A stretch of DNA of 64,000 bases from Liolophura sinensis. Taxonomy: Eukaryota > Mollusca > Polyplacophora > Chitonida > Chitonidae. The stretch lies in NCBI RefSeq assembly GCF_032854445.1, contig NW_027018062.1, positions 32,852 through 96,851 of the forward strand. Direction: 5' to 3'. This document shows positions 39,401 to 53,100 of the stretch, one piece after another; the stretch's first letter is position 1, and every line of letters starts with the position of its first letter. A model generated the notes under the pieces. It was not told the DNA's origin. It did no database searches and worked only from the letters and a program-made list of their open reading frames with translations. Position numbers and translations under genes: made by a program.

Positions 39401-42400
39401 TGGAGTAAGAGCCGTTGCTGGGCACGTGATCTTGACATCAATGATTATTCATTTGTGGCTACAGCCAAAAGTATTGGTCGGAGAGCAACGCGGTTTGCAC
39501 CATTCGATTTCTCGTCAAAAAATACCTCGGATTAGCCTCTTACCAGCAGCATTGGAACAGTTTTTCCACTTTTGGATTTTTACCTGATCTTTTTGCGAAT
39601 TGAAATCGGCTACATTAACGATGTACAATCGCGACTGGTCATTACTATATTCAACTTTTCATTATAAGTTATGTGCCCTTCGGTAGCCCAGACGACGTCA
39701 AATCTTTGGGCCAAGCCCATTTAACTCACCCAGCAGTTGTCTTACTTCTAAGTCGAAGAAAATCTCAATGTCTTTATCTACATGTAGAAAAACCACACCA
39801 TTTGTATATAAAAAAACACAAGGTACATGATACAGTCTGCTGTAAAAAAGTACAATTGAACACTGACCCACATCAATAAGGTGCCAAAAGATGCGCAATT
39901 GGGCCAGACATCTCCAACTGTTGAAAAATTGCAAATTTCCTTGGTTTCCATGGAGTAAGAGCCGTTGCTGGGCACGTGATCTTGACATCAATGATTATTC
40001 ATTTGTGGCTACAGCCAAAAGTATTGGTCGGAGAGCAACGCGGTTTGCACCATTCGATTTCTCGTCAAAAAATACGTCGGATTAGCCTCTTACCAGCAGC
40101 ATTGGAACAGTTTTTCCACTTTTGGATTTTTGCCAGGTCTTTTTGCGAATTGAAATCGGCTACATTAACTATGTACAATCGCGACTGGTCATTACTATAT
40201 TCAACTTTTCATTATAAGTTATGTGCCCTTCGGTAGCCCAGACGACGTCAAATCTTTGGGCCAAGCCCATTTAACTCACCCAGCAGTTGTCTTACTTCTA
40301 AGTCGAAGACAAACTCAATGTCTTTATCTACATGTAGAAAAACCACACCATTTGTATATAAAAAAAACACAAGGTACATGATACAGTCTGCTGTAAACAG
40401 TACAATTGAACACTGACCCACATCAATAAGGTGCCAAAAGATGCGCAATTGGGCCAGGCATCTCCAGCTGTTGAAAAATTGCAAATTTCGTTGGTTTCCA
40501 TGGAGTAAGAGCCGTTGCTGAGCACGTGATCTTGACATCAATGATTATTCATTTGTGGCTACAGCCAAAAGTATTGGTCGGAGAGCAACGCGGTTTGCAC
40601 CATTCGATTTCTCGTCCAAAAATACGTCGGATTAGCCTCTTACCAGCAGCATTGGAACAGTTTTTCCACTTTTGGATTTTTACCTGATCTTTTTGCGAAT
40701 TGAAATCGGCTACATTAACGATGTACAATCGCGACTGGTCATTACTATATTCAACTTTTCATTATAAGTTATGTGCCCTTCGGTAGCCCAGACGACGTCA
40801 AATCTTTGGGCCAAGCCCATTTAACTCACCCAGCAAATGTCTTACTTCTAAGTCGAAGACAAACTCAATGTCTTTATCTACATGTAGAAAAACCAAACCA
40901 TTTGTATATAAAAAAACACAAGGTACATGATACAGTCTGCTGTAAAAAAGTACAATTGAACACTGACCCACATCAATAAGGTGCCAAAAGATGCGCAATT
41001 GGGCCAGACATCTCCAGCTGTTGAAAAATTGCAAATTTCCTTGGTTTCCATGGAGTAAGAGCCGTTGCTGGGCACGTGATCTTGACATCAATGATTATTC
41101 ATTTGTGGCTACAGCCAAAAGTATTGGTCGGAGAGCAACGCGGTTTGCACCATTCGATTTCTCGTCAAAAAATACCTCGGATTAGCCTCTTACCAGCAGC
41201 ATTGGAACAGTTTTTCCACTTTTGGATTTTTACCTGATCTTTTTGCGAATTGAAATCGGCTACATTAACGATGTACAATCGCGACTGGTCATTACTATAT
41301 TCAACTTTTCATTATAAGTTATGTGCCCTTCGGTAGCCAGACGACGTCAAATTTTTGGGCCAAGCCCATTTAACTCACCCAGCAGTTGTCTTACTTCTAA
41401 GTCGAAGAAAATCTCAATGTCTTTATCTACATGTAGAAAAAACCACACCATTTGTATATAAAAAAACACAAGGTACATGATACAGTCTGCTGTAAAAAAG
41501 TACAATTGAACACTGACCCACATCAATAAGGTGCCAAAAGATGCGCAATTGGGCCAGACATCTCCAACTGTTGAAAAATTGCAAATTTCCTTGGTTTCCA
41601 TGGAGTAAGAGCCGTTGCTGGGCACGTGATCTTGACATCAATGATTATTCATTTGTGGCTACAGCCAAAAGTATTGGTCGGAGAGCAACGCGGTTTGCAC
41701 CATTCGATTTCTCGTCAAAAAATACGTCGGATTAGCCTCTTACCAGCAGCATTGGAACAGTTTTTCCACTTTTGGATTTTTGCCAGGTCTTTTGCGAATT
41801 GAAATCGGCTACATTAACTATGTACAATCGCGACTGGTCATTACTATATTCAACTTTTCATTATAAGTTATGTGCCCTTCGGTAGCCCAGACGACGTCAA
41901 ATCTTTGGGCCAAGCCCATTTAACTCACCCAGCAGTTGTCTTACTTCTAAGTCGAAGACAAACTCAATGTCTTTATCTACATGTAGAAAAAACCACACCA
42001 TTTGTATATAAAAAAAACACAAGGTACATGATACAGTCTGCTGTAAACAGTACAATTGAACACTGACCCACATCAATAAGGTGCCAAAAGATGCGCAATT
42101 GGGCCAGGCATCTCCAGCTGTTGAAAAATTGCAAATTTCGTTGGTTTCCATGGAGTAAGAGCCGTTGCTGAGCACGTGAATCTTGACATCAATGATTATT
42201 CATTTGTGGGCTACAGCCAAAAGTATTGGTCGGAGAGCAACGCGGTTTGCACCATTCGATTTCTCGTCCAAAAATACGTCGGATTAGCCTCTTACCAGCA
42301 GCATTGGAACAGTTTTTCCACTTTTGGATTTTTACCTGAATCTTTTTGCGAATTGAAATCGGCTACATTAACGATGTACAATCGCGACTGGTCATTACTA

Positions 42401-43921
42401 TATTCAACTTTTCATTATAAGTTATGTGCCCTTCGGTAGCCCAGACGACGTCAAATCTTTGGGCCAAGCCCATTTAACTCACCCAGCAGTTGTCTTACTT
42501 CTAAAGTCGAAGAAAATCTCAATGTCTTTATCTACATGTAGAAAAACCACACCATTTGTATATAAAAAAACACAAGGTACATGATACAGTCTGCTGTAAA
42601 AAAGTACAATTGAACACTGACCCACATCAATAAGGTGCCAAAAGATGCGCAATTGGGCCAGACATCTCCAACTGTTGAAAAATTGCAAATTTCCTTGGTT
42701 TCCATGGAGTAAGAGCCGTTGCTGGGCACGTGATCTTGACATCAATGATTATTCATTTGTGGCTACAGCCAAAAGTATTGGTCGGAGAGCAACGCGGTTT
42801 GCACCATTCGATTTCTCGTCAAAAAATACGTCGGATTAGCCTCTTACCAGCAGCATTGGAACAGTTTTTCCACTTTTGGATTTTTGCCAGGTCTTTTTGC
42901 GAATTGAAATCGGCTACATTAACTATGTACAATCGCGACTGGTCATTACTATATTCAACTTTTCATTATAAGTTATGTGCCCTTCGGTAGCCCAGACGAC
43001 GTCAAATCTTTGGGCCAAGCCCATTTAACTCACCCAGCAGTTGTCTTACTTCTAAGTCGAAGACAAACTCAATGTCTTTATCTACATGTAGAAAAACCAC
43101 ACCATTTGTATATAAAAAAAACACAAGGTACATGATACAGTCTGCTGTAAACAGTACAATTGAACACTGACCCACATCAATAAGGTGCCAAAAGATGCGC
43201 AATTGGGCCAGGCATCTCCAGCTGTTGAAAAATTGCAAATTTCGTTGGTTTCCATGGAGTAAGAGCCGTTGCTGAGCACGTGATCTTGACATCAATGATT
43301 ATTCATTTGTGGCTACAGCCAAAAGTATTGGTCGGAGAGCAACGCGGTTTGCACCATTCGATTTCTCGTCCAAAAATACGTCGGATTAGCCTCTTACCAG
43401 CAGCATTGGAACAGTTTTTCTACTTTTGGATTTTTGCCTGGTCTTTTTGCGAATTGAAATCGGCTACATTAACTATGTACAATCGCGACTGGTCATTACT
43501 ATATTCAACTTTTCATTATAAGTTATGTGCCCTTCGGTAGCCCAGACGACGTCAAATCTTTGGGCCAAGCCCATTTAACTCACCCAGCAAATGTCTTACT
43601 TCTAAGTCGAAGACAAACTCAATGTCTTTATCTACATGTAGAAAAACCACACCATTTGTATATAAAAAAAACACAAGGTACATGATACAGTCTGCTGTAA
43701 AAAGTACAATTGAACACTGACCCACATCAATAAGGTGCCAAAAGATGCGCAATTGGGCCAGGCATCTTCAGCTGTTGAGAAATTGCAAATTTCCTTGGTT
43801 TCCATGGAGTAAGAGCCGTTGCTGGGCACGTGATCTTGACATCAATGATTATTCATTTGTGGCTACAGCCAAAAGTATTGGTCGGAGAGCAACGCGGTTT
43901 GCACCATTCGATTTCTCGTCA
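35703..43921 (+). repeat. Large 8.2-kb higher-order block, copy 2 (15 monomers)
   Basis: Anchors are 36,039, 36,589, 37,139, 37,690, 38,240, 38,791, 39,341, 39,891, 40,441, 40,991, 41,541, 42,091, 42,645, 43,195 and 43,745. The order and content repeat copy 1. The match stops at 43,921, where this copy reads CACAAAATACG and copy 1 reads CAAAAAATACC. Eight single-base indels and one C to T change, all between about 41,337 and 42,505, separate the copies. The rest of the 8 kb is almost identical, which implies a very recent duplication or an assembly duplication. Confidence 0.9.
41330..42510 (+). other. Indel-dense patch in copy 2 of the large block
   Basis: Compared with copy 1, this 1.2-kb stretch has a lost C (about 41,337), C to T (41,353), an extra A (about 41,440), a lost T (about 41,790), an extra A (about 41,990), an extra A (42,180), an extra G (about 42,209), an extra A (about 42,339) and an extra A (about 42,504). 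Nearly all are length changes in runs of one base. The surrounding 7 kb of the two copies is almost free of differences. This looks like uncorrected long-read consensus error. Confidence 0.75.
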
Positions 43922-46366
43922 CAAAATACGTCGGATTAGCCTCTTACCAGCAGCATTGGAACAGTTTTTCTACTTTTGGATTTTTGCCTGGTCTTTTTGC
44001 GAATTGAAATCGGCTACATTAACTATGTACAATCGCGACTGGTCATTACTATATTCAACTTTTCATTATAAGTTATGTGCCCTTCGGTAGCCCAGACGAC
44101 GTCAAATCTTTGGGCCAAGCTCATTTAACTCACCCAGCAAATGTCTTACTTCTAAGTCGAAGACAAACTCAATGTCTTTATCTATATGTAGAAAAACCAC
44201 ACCATTTGTATATAAAAAAAACACAAGGTACTTGATACAGTCTGCTGTAAACAGTACAATTGAACACTGACCCACATCAATAAGGTGCCAAAAGATGCGC
44301 AATTGGGCCAGGCATCTCCAGCTGTTGAAAAATTGCAAATTTCGTTGGTTTCCATGGAGTAAGAGCCGTTGCTGAGCACGTGATCTTGACATCAATGATT
44401 ATTCATTTGTGGCTACAGCCAAAAGTATTGGTCGGAGAGCAACGCGGTTTGCACCATTCGATTTCTCGTCCAAAAATACGTCGGATTAGCCTCTTACCAG
44501 CAGCATTGGAACAGTTTTTCCACTTTTGGATTTTTGCCTGGTCTTTTTGCGAATTGAAATCGGCTACATTAACCATGTACAATCGCGACTGGTCATTACT
44601 ATATTCAACTTTTCATTATAAGTTATGTGCCCTTCGGTAGCCCAGACGACGTCAAATCTTTGGGCCAAGCCCATTTAACTCACCCAGCAGTTGTCTTACT
44701 TCTAAGTCGAAGACAAACTCAATGTCTTTATCTACATGTAGAAAAACCACACCATTTGTATATAAAAAAAACACAAGGTACATGATACAGTCTGCTGTAA
44801 AAAGTACAATTGAACACTGACCCACATCAATAAGGTGCCAAAAGATGCGCAATTGGGCCAGGCATCTCCAGCTGTTGAGAAATTGCAAATTTCCTTGGTT
44901 TCCATGGAGTAAGAGCCGTTGCTGGGCACGTGATCTTGACATCAATGATTATTCATTTGTGGCTACAGCCAAAAGTATTGGTCGGAGAGCAACGCGGTTT
45001 GCACCATTCGATTTCTCGTCACAAAATACGTCGGATTAGCCTCTTACCAGCAGCATTGGAACAGTTTTTCTACTTTTGGATTTTTGCCTGGTCTTTTTGC
45101 GAATTGAAATCGGCTACATTAACTATGTACAATCGCGACTGGTCATTACTATATTCAACTTTTCATTATAAGTTATGTGCCCTTCGGTAGCCCAGACGAC
45201 GTCAAATCTTTGGGCCAAGCTCATTTAACTCACCCAGCAAATGTCTTACTTCTAAGTCGAAGACAAACTCAATGTCTTTATCTATATGTAGAAAAACCAC
45301 ACCATTTGTATATAAAAAAAACACAAGGTACTTGATACAGTCTGCTGTAAACAGTACAATTGAACACTGACCCACATCAATAAGGTGCCAAAAGATGCGC
45401 AATTGGGCCAGGCATCTCCAGCTGTTGAAAAATTGCAAATTTCGTTGGTTTCCATGGAGTAAGAGCCGTTGCTGAGCACGTGATCTTGACATCAATGATT
45501 ATTCATTTGTGGCTACAGCCAAAAGTATTGGTCGGAGAGCAACGCGGTTTGCACCATTCGATTTCTCGTCCAAAAATACGTCGGATTAGCCTCTTACCAG
45601 CAGCATTGGAACAGTTTTTCCACTTTTGGATTTTTGCCTGGTCTTTTTGCGAATTGAAATCGGCTACATTAACCATGTACAATCGCGACTGGTCATTACT
45701 ATATTCAACTTTTCATTATAAGTTATGTGCCCTTCGGTAGCCCAGACGACGTCAAATCTTTGGGCCAAGCCCATTTAACTCACCCAGCAGTTGTCTTACT
45801 TCTAAGTCGAAGACAAACTCAATGTCTTTATCTACATGTAGAAAAACCACACCATTTGTATATAAAAAAAACACAAGGTACATGATACAGTCTGCTGTAA
45901 AAAGTACAATTGAACACTGACCCACATCAATAAGGTGCCAAAAGATGCGCAATTGGGCCAGGCATCTCCAGCTGTTGAGAAATTGCAAATTTCCTTGGTT
46001 TCCATGGAGTAAGAGCCGTTGCTGGGCACGTGATCTTGACATCAATGATTATTCATTTGTGGCTACAGCCAAAAGTATTGGTCGGAGAGCAACGCGGTTT
46101 GCACCATTCGATTTCTCGTCACAAAATACGTCGGATTAGCCTCTTACCAGCAGCATTGGAACAGTTTTTCTACTTTTGGATTTTTGCCTGGTCTTTTTGC
46201 GAATTGAAATCGGCTACATTAACTATGTACAATCGCGACTGGTCATTACTATATTCAACTTTTCATTATAAGTTATGTGCCCTTCGGTAGCCCAGACGAC
46301 GTCAAATCTTTGGGCCAAGCTCATTTAACTCACCCAGCAAATGTCTTACTTCTAAGTCGAAGACAA
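43768..46366 (+). repeat. Dimeric higher-order repeat, period 1,100 bp (second dimer family)
   Basis: Anchors are 43,745, 44,295, 44,845, 45,395 and 45,945. Monomers 44,295 and 45,395 share GCTCATTT, TCTATATG, GTAAACAGTAC, CGTTGG, GCTGAGCAC and TAACCATG. Monomers 43,745, 44,845 and 45,945 share TTGAGAAATT, TCACAAAA and TTCTAC. The first of these still carries TCTTCAGC and the AA state at the AA/GT site, linking the dimer to the end of the large block. The repeat ends in the monomer at 46,495, which has GACAATCTC and several private changes. Confidence 0.88.
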
Positions 46367-47599
46367 TCTCAATGTCTTTATCTATATGTAGAAAAACCAC
46401 ACCATTTGTATATAAAAAAAACACAAGGTACTTGATACAGTCCGCTGTAAAAAGTACAATTGAACACTGACCCACATCAATAAGGTGCCAAAAGATGCGC
46501 AATTGGGCCAAGCATCTCCAGCTGTTGAAAAATTGCAAATTTCCTTGGTTTCCATGGAGTAAGAGCCGTTGCTGGGCACGTGATCTTGACATCAGTGATT
46601 ATTCATTTGTGGCTACAGCCAAAAGTATTGGTCGGAGAGCAACGCGGTTTGCACCATTCGATTTCTCGTCCAAAAATACGTCGGATTAGCCTCTTACCAG
46701 CAGCATTGGAACAGTTTTTCCACTTTAGGATTTTTGCCTGGTCTTTTTGCGAATTGAAATCGGCTACATTAACTATGTACAATCGCGACTGGTCATTACT
46801 ATATTCAACTTTTCATTATAAGTTATGTGCCCTTCGGTAGCCCAGACGACGTCAAATCTTTGGGCCAAGCCCATTTAACTCACCCAGCAAATGTCTTACT
46901 TCTAAGTCGAAGACAAACTCAATGTCTTTATCTACATGTAGAAAAACCACACCATTTGTATATAAAAAAACACAAGGTACATGATACAGTCTGCTGTAAA
47001 AAAGTACAATTGAACACTGACCCACATCAATAAGGTGCCAAAAGATGCGCAATTGGGCCAGGCATCTCCAGCTGTTGAAAAATTGCAAATTTCTATGGTT
47101 TCCATGGAGTAAGAGCCGTTGCTGGGCACGTGATCTTGACATCAATGATTATTCATTTGTGGCTACAGCCAAAAGTATTGGTCGGAGAGCAACGCGGTTT
47201 GCACCATTCGATTTCTCGTCAAAAAATACGTCGGATTAGCCTCTTACTAGCAGCATTGGAACAGTTTTTCCACTTTTGGATTTTTGCCTGGTATTTTTGC
47301 GAATTGAAATCGGCTACATTAACTATGTACAATCGCGACTGGTCATTACTATATTCAACTTTTCATTATAAGTTATGTGCCCTTCGGTAGCCCAGACGAC
47401 GTCAAATCTTTGGGCCAAGCCCATTTAACTCACCCAGCAAATGTCTTATTTCTAAGTCGAAGACAATCTCAATGTCTTTATCTACATGTAGAAAAACCAC
47501 ACCATTTGTATATAAAAAAACAAAAGGTACATGATACAGTCTGCTGTAAAAAAGTACAATTGAACACTGACCCACATCAATAAGGTGCCAAAAGATGCG
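46367..47599 (+). repeat. Linking monomers between dimer families
   Basis: Anchors are 46,495, 47,045 and 47,595 (start only). The first has private changes GGCCAAGCATC, CATCAGTGATT and CACTTTAGG. The second is a CTATGG monomer with CTAGCAG and the GGTATTTTTG tail, resembling the types at 18-20 kb and 55 kb. No non-satellite sequence is present. Confidence 0.78.
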
Positions 47600-50140
47600 T
47601 AATTGGGCCAGACATCTCCAGCTGTTGAAAAATTGCAAATTTCCTTGGTTTCCATGGAGTAAGAGCCGTTGCTGGGCACGTGATCTTGACATCAATGATT
47701 ATTCATTTGTGGCTACAGCCAAAAGTATTGGTCGGAGAGCAACGCGGTTTGCACCATTCGATTTCTCGTCAAAAAATACGTCGGATTAGCCTCTTACCAG
47801 CAGCATTGGAACAGTTTTTCCACTTTTGGATTTTTGGCTGGTGTTTTTGCGAATTGAAATCGGCTACATTAACTATGTACAATCGCGACTGGTCATTACT
47901 ATATTCAACTTTTCATTATAAGTTATGTGCCCTTCGGTAGCCCAGACGACGTCAAATCTTTGGGCCAAGCCCATTTAACTCACCCAGCAAATGTCTTACT
48001 TCTAAGTCGAAGACAAACTCAATGTCTTTATCTACATGTAGAAAAACCACACCTTTTGTATATAAAAAAACACAAGGTACATGATACAGTCTGCTGTAAA
48101 AAAGTACAATTGAACACTGACCCACATCAATAAGGTGCCAAAAGATGCGCAATTGGGCCAGACATCTCCAGCTGTTGAAAAATTGCAAATTTCCTTGGTT
48201 TCCATGGAGTAAGAGCCGTTGCTGGGCACGTGATCTTGACATCAATGATTATTCATTTGTGGCTACAGCCAAAAGTATTGGTCGGAGAGCAACGCGGTTT
48301 GCACCATTCGATTTCTCGTCAAAAAATACCTCGGATTAGCCTCTTACCAGCAGCATTGGAACAGTTTTTCCACTTTTGGATTTTTACCTGATCTTTTTGC
48401 GAATTGAAATCGGCTACATTAACGATGTACAATCGCGACTGGTCATTACTATATTCAACTTTTCATTATAAGTTATGTGCCCTTCGGTAGCCCAGACGAC
48501 GTCAAATCTTTGGGCCAAGCCCATTTAACTCACCCAGCAAATGTCTTACTTCTAAGTCGAAGACAATCTCAATGTCTTTATCTACATGTAGAAAAACCAC
48601 ACCATTTGTATATAAAAAAACACAAGGTACATGATACAGTCTGCTGTAAAAAAGTACAATTGAACACTGACCCACATCAATAAGGTGCCAAAAGATGCGC
48701 AATTGGGCCAGACATCTCCAGCTGTTGAAAAATTGCAAATTTCCTTGGTTTCCATGGAGTAAGAGCCGTTGCTGGGCACGTGATCTTGACATCAATGATT
48801 ATTCATTTGTGGCTACAGCCAAAAGTATTGGTCGGAGAGCAACGCGGTTTGCACCATTCGATTTCTCGTCAAAAAATACGTCGGATTAGCCTCTTACCAG
48901 CAGCATTGGAACAGTTTTTCCACTTTTGGATTTTTGGCTGGTGTTTTTGCGAATTGAAATCGGCTACATTAACTATGTACAATCGCGACTGGTCATTACT
49001 ATATTCAACTTTTCATTATAAGTTATGTGCCCTTCGGTAGCCCAGACGACGTCAAATCTTTGGGCCAAGCCCATTTAACTCACCCAGCAAATGTCTTACT
49101 TCTAAGTCGAAGACAAACTCAATGTCTTTATCTACATGTAGAAAAACCACACCTTTTGTATATAAAAAAACACAAGGTACATGATACAGTCTGCTGTAAA
49201 AAAGTACAATTGAACACTGACCCACATCAATAAGGTGCCAAAAGATGCGCAATTGGGCCAGACATCTCCAGCTGTTGAAAAATTGCAAATTTCCTTGGTT
49301 TCCATGGAGTAAGAGCCGTTGCTGGGCACGTGATCTTGACATCAATGATTATTCATTTGTGGCTACAGCCAAAAGTATTGGTCGGAGAGCAACGCGGTTT
49401 GCACCATTCGATTTCTCGTCAAAAAATACCTCGGATTAGCCTCTTACCAGCAGCATTGGAACAGTTTTTCCACTTTTGGATTTTTACCTGATCTTTTTGC
49501 GAATTGAAATCGGCTACATTAACGATGTACAATCGCGACTGGTCATTACTATATTCAACTTTTCATTATAAGTTATGTGCCCTTCGGTAGCCCAGACGAC
49601 GTCAAATCTTTGGGCCAAGCCCATTTAACTCACCCAGCAAATGTCTTACTTCTAAGTCGAAGACAATCTCAATGTCTTTATCTACATGTAGAAAAACCAC
49701 ACCATTTGTATATAAAAAAACACAAGGTACATGATACAGTCTGCTGTAAAAAAGTACAATTGAACACTGACCCACATCAATAAAGTGCCAAAAGATGCGC
49801 AATTGGGCCAGACATCTCCAGCTGTTGAAAAATTGCAAATTTCCTTGGTTTCCATGGAGTAAGAGCCGTTGCTGGGCACGTGATCTTGACATCAATGATT
49901 ATTCATTTGTGGCTACAGCCAAAAGTATTGGTCGGAGAGCAACGCGGTTTGCACCATTCGATTTCTCGTCCAAAAATACGTCGGATTAGCCTCTTACCAG
50001 CAGCATTGGAACAGTTTTTCCACTTTTGGATTTTTGGCTGGTGTTTTTGCGAATTGAAATCGGCTACATTAACTATGTACAATCGCGACTGGTCATTACT
50101 ATATTCAACTTTTCATTATAAGTTATGTGCCCTTCGGTAG
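47600..50140 (+). repeat. Dimeric higher-order repeat, period 1,100 bp (third dimer family)
   Basis: Anchors are 47,595, 48,145, 48,695, 49,245 and 49,795, with a looser copy continuing to 50,345. The first member (47,595, 48,695, 49,795) has the unusual GGATTTTTGGCTGGTG tail. The second (48,145, 49,245) has ACACCTTTTG and the TACCTGATC tail with TAACGATG. The pair 50,345/50,895 keeps part of the pattern but has ACACCATTTG, TACGTCGG and GCGATTTG. AATAAAG replaces AATAAGG at about 49,780 and 50,880. Confidence 0.85.
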
Positions 50141-53100
50141 CCCAGACGACGTCAAATCTTTGGGCCAAGCCCATTTAACTCACCCAGCAAATGTCTTACT
50201 TCTAAGTCGAAGACAAACTCAATGTCTTTATCTACATGTAGAAAAACCACACCATTTGTATATAAAAAAACACAAGGTACATGATACAGTCTGCTGTAAA
50301 AAAGTACAATTGAACACTGACCCACATCAATAAGGTGCCAAAAGATGCGCAATTGGGCCAGACATCTCCAGCTGTTGAAAAATTGCAAATTTCCTTGGTT
50401 TCCATGGAGTAAGAGCCGTTGCTGGGCACGTGATCTTGACATCAATGATTATTCATTTGTAGCTACAGCCAAAAGTATTGGTCGGAGAGCAACGCGGTTT
50501 GCACCATTCGATTTCTCGTCAAAAAATACGTCGGATTAGCCTCTTACCAGCAGCATTGGAACAGTTTTTCCACTTTTGGATTTTTACCTGATCTTTTTGC
50601 GATTTGAAATCGGCTACATTAACGATGTACAATCGCGACTGGTCATTACTATATTCAACTTTTCATTATAAGTTATGTGCCCTTCGGTAGCCCAGACGAC
50701 GTCAAATCTTTGGGCCAAGCCCATTTAACTCACCCAGCAGTTGTCTTACTTCTAAGTCGAAGACAATCTCAATGTCTTTATCTACATGTAGAAAAACCAC
50801 ACCATTTGTATATAAAAAAACACAAGGTACATGATACAGTCTGCTGTAAAAAAGTACAATTGAACACTGACCCACATCAATAAAGTGCCAAAAGATGCGC
50901 AATTGGGCCAGACATCTCCAGCTGTTGAAAAATTGCAAATTTCCTTGGTTTCCATGGAGTAAGAGCCGTTGCTGGGCACGTGATCTTGACATCAATGATT
51001 ATTCATTTGTGGCTACAGCCAAAAGTATTGGTCGGAGAGCAACGCGGTTTGCACCATTCGATTTCTCGTCCAAAAATACGTCGGTTAGCCTCTTACCAGC
51101 AGCATTGGAACAGTTTTTCCACTTTTGGATTTTTGCCAGGTCTTTTTGCGAATTGAAATCGGCTACATTAACTATGTACAATCGCGACTGGTCATTACTA
51201 TATTCAACTTTTCATTATAAGTTATGTGCCCTTCGGTAGCCCAGACGACGTCAAATCTTTGGGCCAAGCCCATTTAACTCACCCAGCAATTGTCTTACTT
51301 CTAAGTCGAAGACAAACTCAATGTCTTTATCTACATGTAGAAAAACCACACCATTTGTATATAAAAAAACACAAGGTACATGATACAGTCTGCTGTAAAA
51401 AGTACAATTGAACACTGACCCACATCAATAAGGTGCCAAAAGATGCGCAATTGGGCCAGGCATCTCCAGCTGTTGAAAAATTGCAAATTTCCTTGGTTTC
51501 CATGGAGTAAGAGCCGTTGCTGGGCACGTGATCTTGACATCAATGATTATTCATTTGTGGCTACAGCCAAAAGTATTGGTCGGAGAGCAACGCGGTTTGC
51601 ACCATTCGATTTCTCGTCCAAAAATACGTCGGATTAGCCTCTTACCAGCAGCATTGGAACAGTTTTTCCACTTTTGGATTTTTGCCTGGTCTTTTTGCGA
51701 ATTGAAATCGGCTACATTAACTATGTACAATCGCGACTGGTCATTACTATATTCAACTTTTCATTATAAGTTATGTGCCCTTCGGTAGCCCAGACGACGT
51801 CAAATCTTTGGGCCAAGCCCATTTAACTCACCCAGCAAATGTCTTACTTCTAAGTCGAAGACAAACTCAATGTCTTTATCTACATGTAGAAAAACCACAC
51901 CATTTGTATATAAAAAAAACACAAGGTACATGATACAGTCTGCTGTAAAAAGTACAATTGAACACTGACCCACATCAATAAGGTGCCAAAAGATGCGCAA
52001 TTGGGCCAGGCATCTCCAGCTGTTGAGAAATTGCAAATTTCCTTGGTTTCCATGGAGTAAGAGCCGTTGCTGGGCACGTGATCTTGACATCAATGATTAT
52101 TCATTTGTGGCTACAGCCAAAAGTATTGTTCGGAGAGCAACGCGGTTTGCACCATTCGATTTCTCGTCAAAAAATACGTCGGATTAGCCTCTTACCAGCA
52201 GCATTGGAACAGTTTTTCTACTTTTGGATTTTTGCCTGGTCTTTTTGCGAATTGAAATCGGCTACATTAACTATGTACAATCGCGAATGGTCATTACTAT
52301 ATTCAACTTTTCATTATAAGTTATGTGCCCTTCGGTAGCCCAGACGACGTCAAATCTTTGGGCCAAGCTCATTTAACTCACCCAGCAAATGTCTTACTTC
52401 TAAGTCGAAGACAAACTCAATGTCTTTATCTATATGTAGAAAAACCACACCATTTGTATATAAAAAAACACAAGGTACATGATACAGTCTGCTGTAAAAA
52501 AGTACAATTGAACACTGACCCACATCAATAAGGTGCCAAAAGATGCGCAATTGGGCCAGGCATCTCCAGGTGTTGAAAAATTGCAAATTTCCTTGGTTTC
52601 CATGGAGTAAGAGCCGTTGCTGAGCACGTGATCTTGACATCAATGATTATTCATTTGTGGCTACAGCCAAAAGTATTGGTCGGGAGAGCAACGCGGTTTG
52701 CACCATTCGATTTCTCGTCAAAAAATACCTCGGATTAGCCTCTTACCAGCAGCATTGGAACAGTTTTTCCACTTTTGGATTTTTACCTGATCTTTTTGCG
52801 AATTGAAATCGGCTACATTAACGAAGTACAATCGCGACTGGTCATTACTATATTCAACTTTTCATTATAAGTTATGTGCCCTTCGGTAGCCCAGACGACG
52901 TCAAATCTTTGGGCCAAGCCCATTTAACTCACCCAGCAATTGTCTTACTTCTAAGTCGAAGACAAACTCAATGTCTTTATCTATATGTAGAAAAACCACA
53001 CCATTTGTATATAAAAAAACACAAGGTACTTGATACAGTCTGCTGTAAAAAGTACAATTGAACACTGACCCACATCAATAAGGTGCCAAAAGATGCGCAA

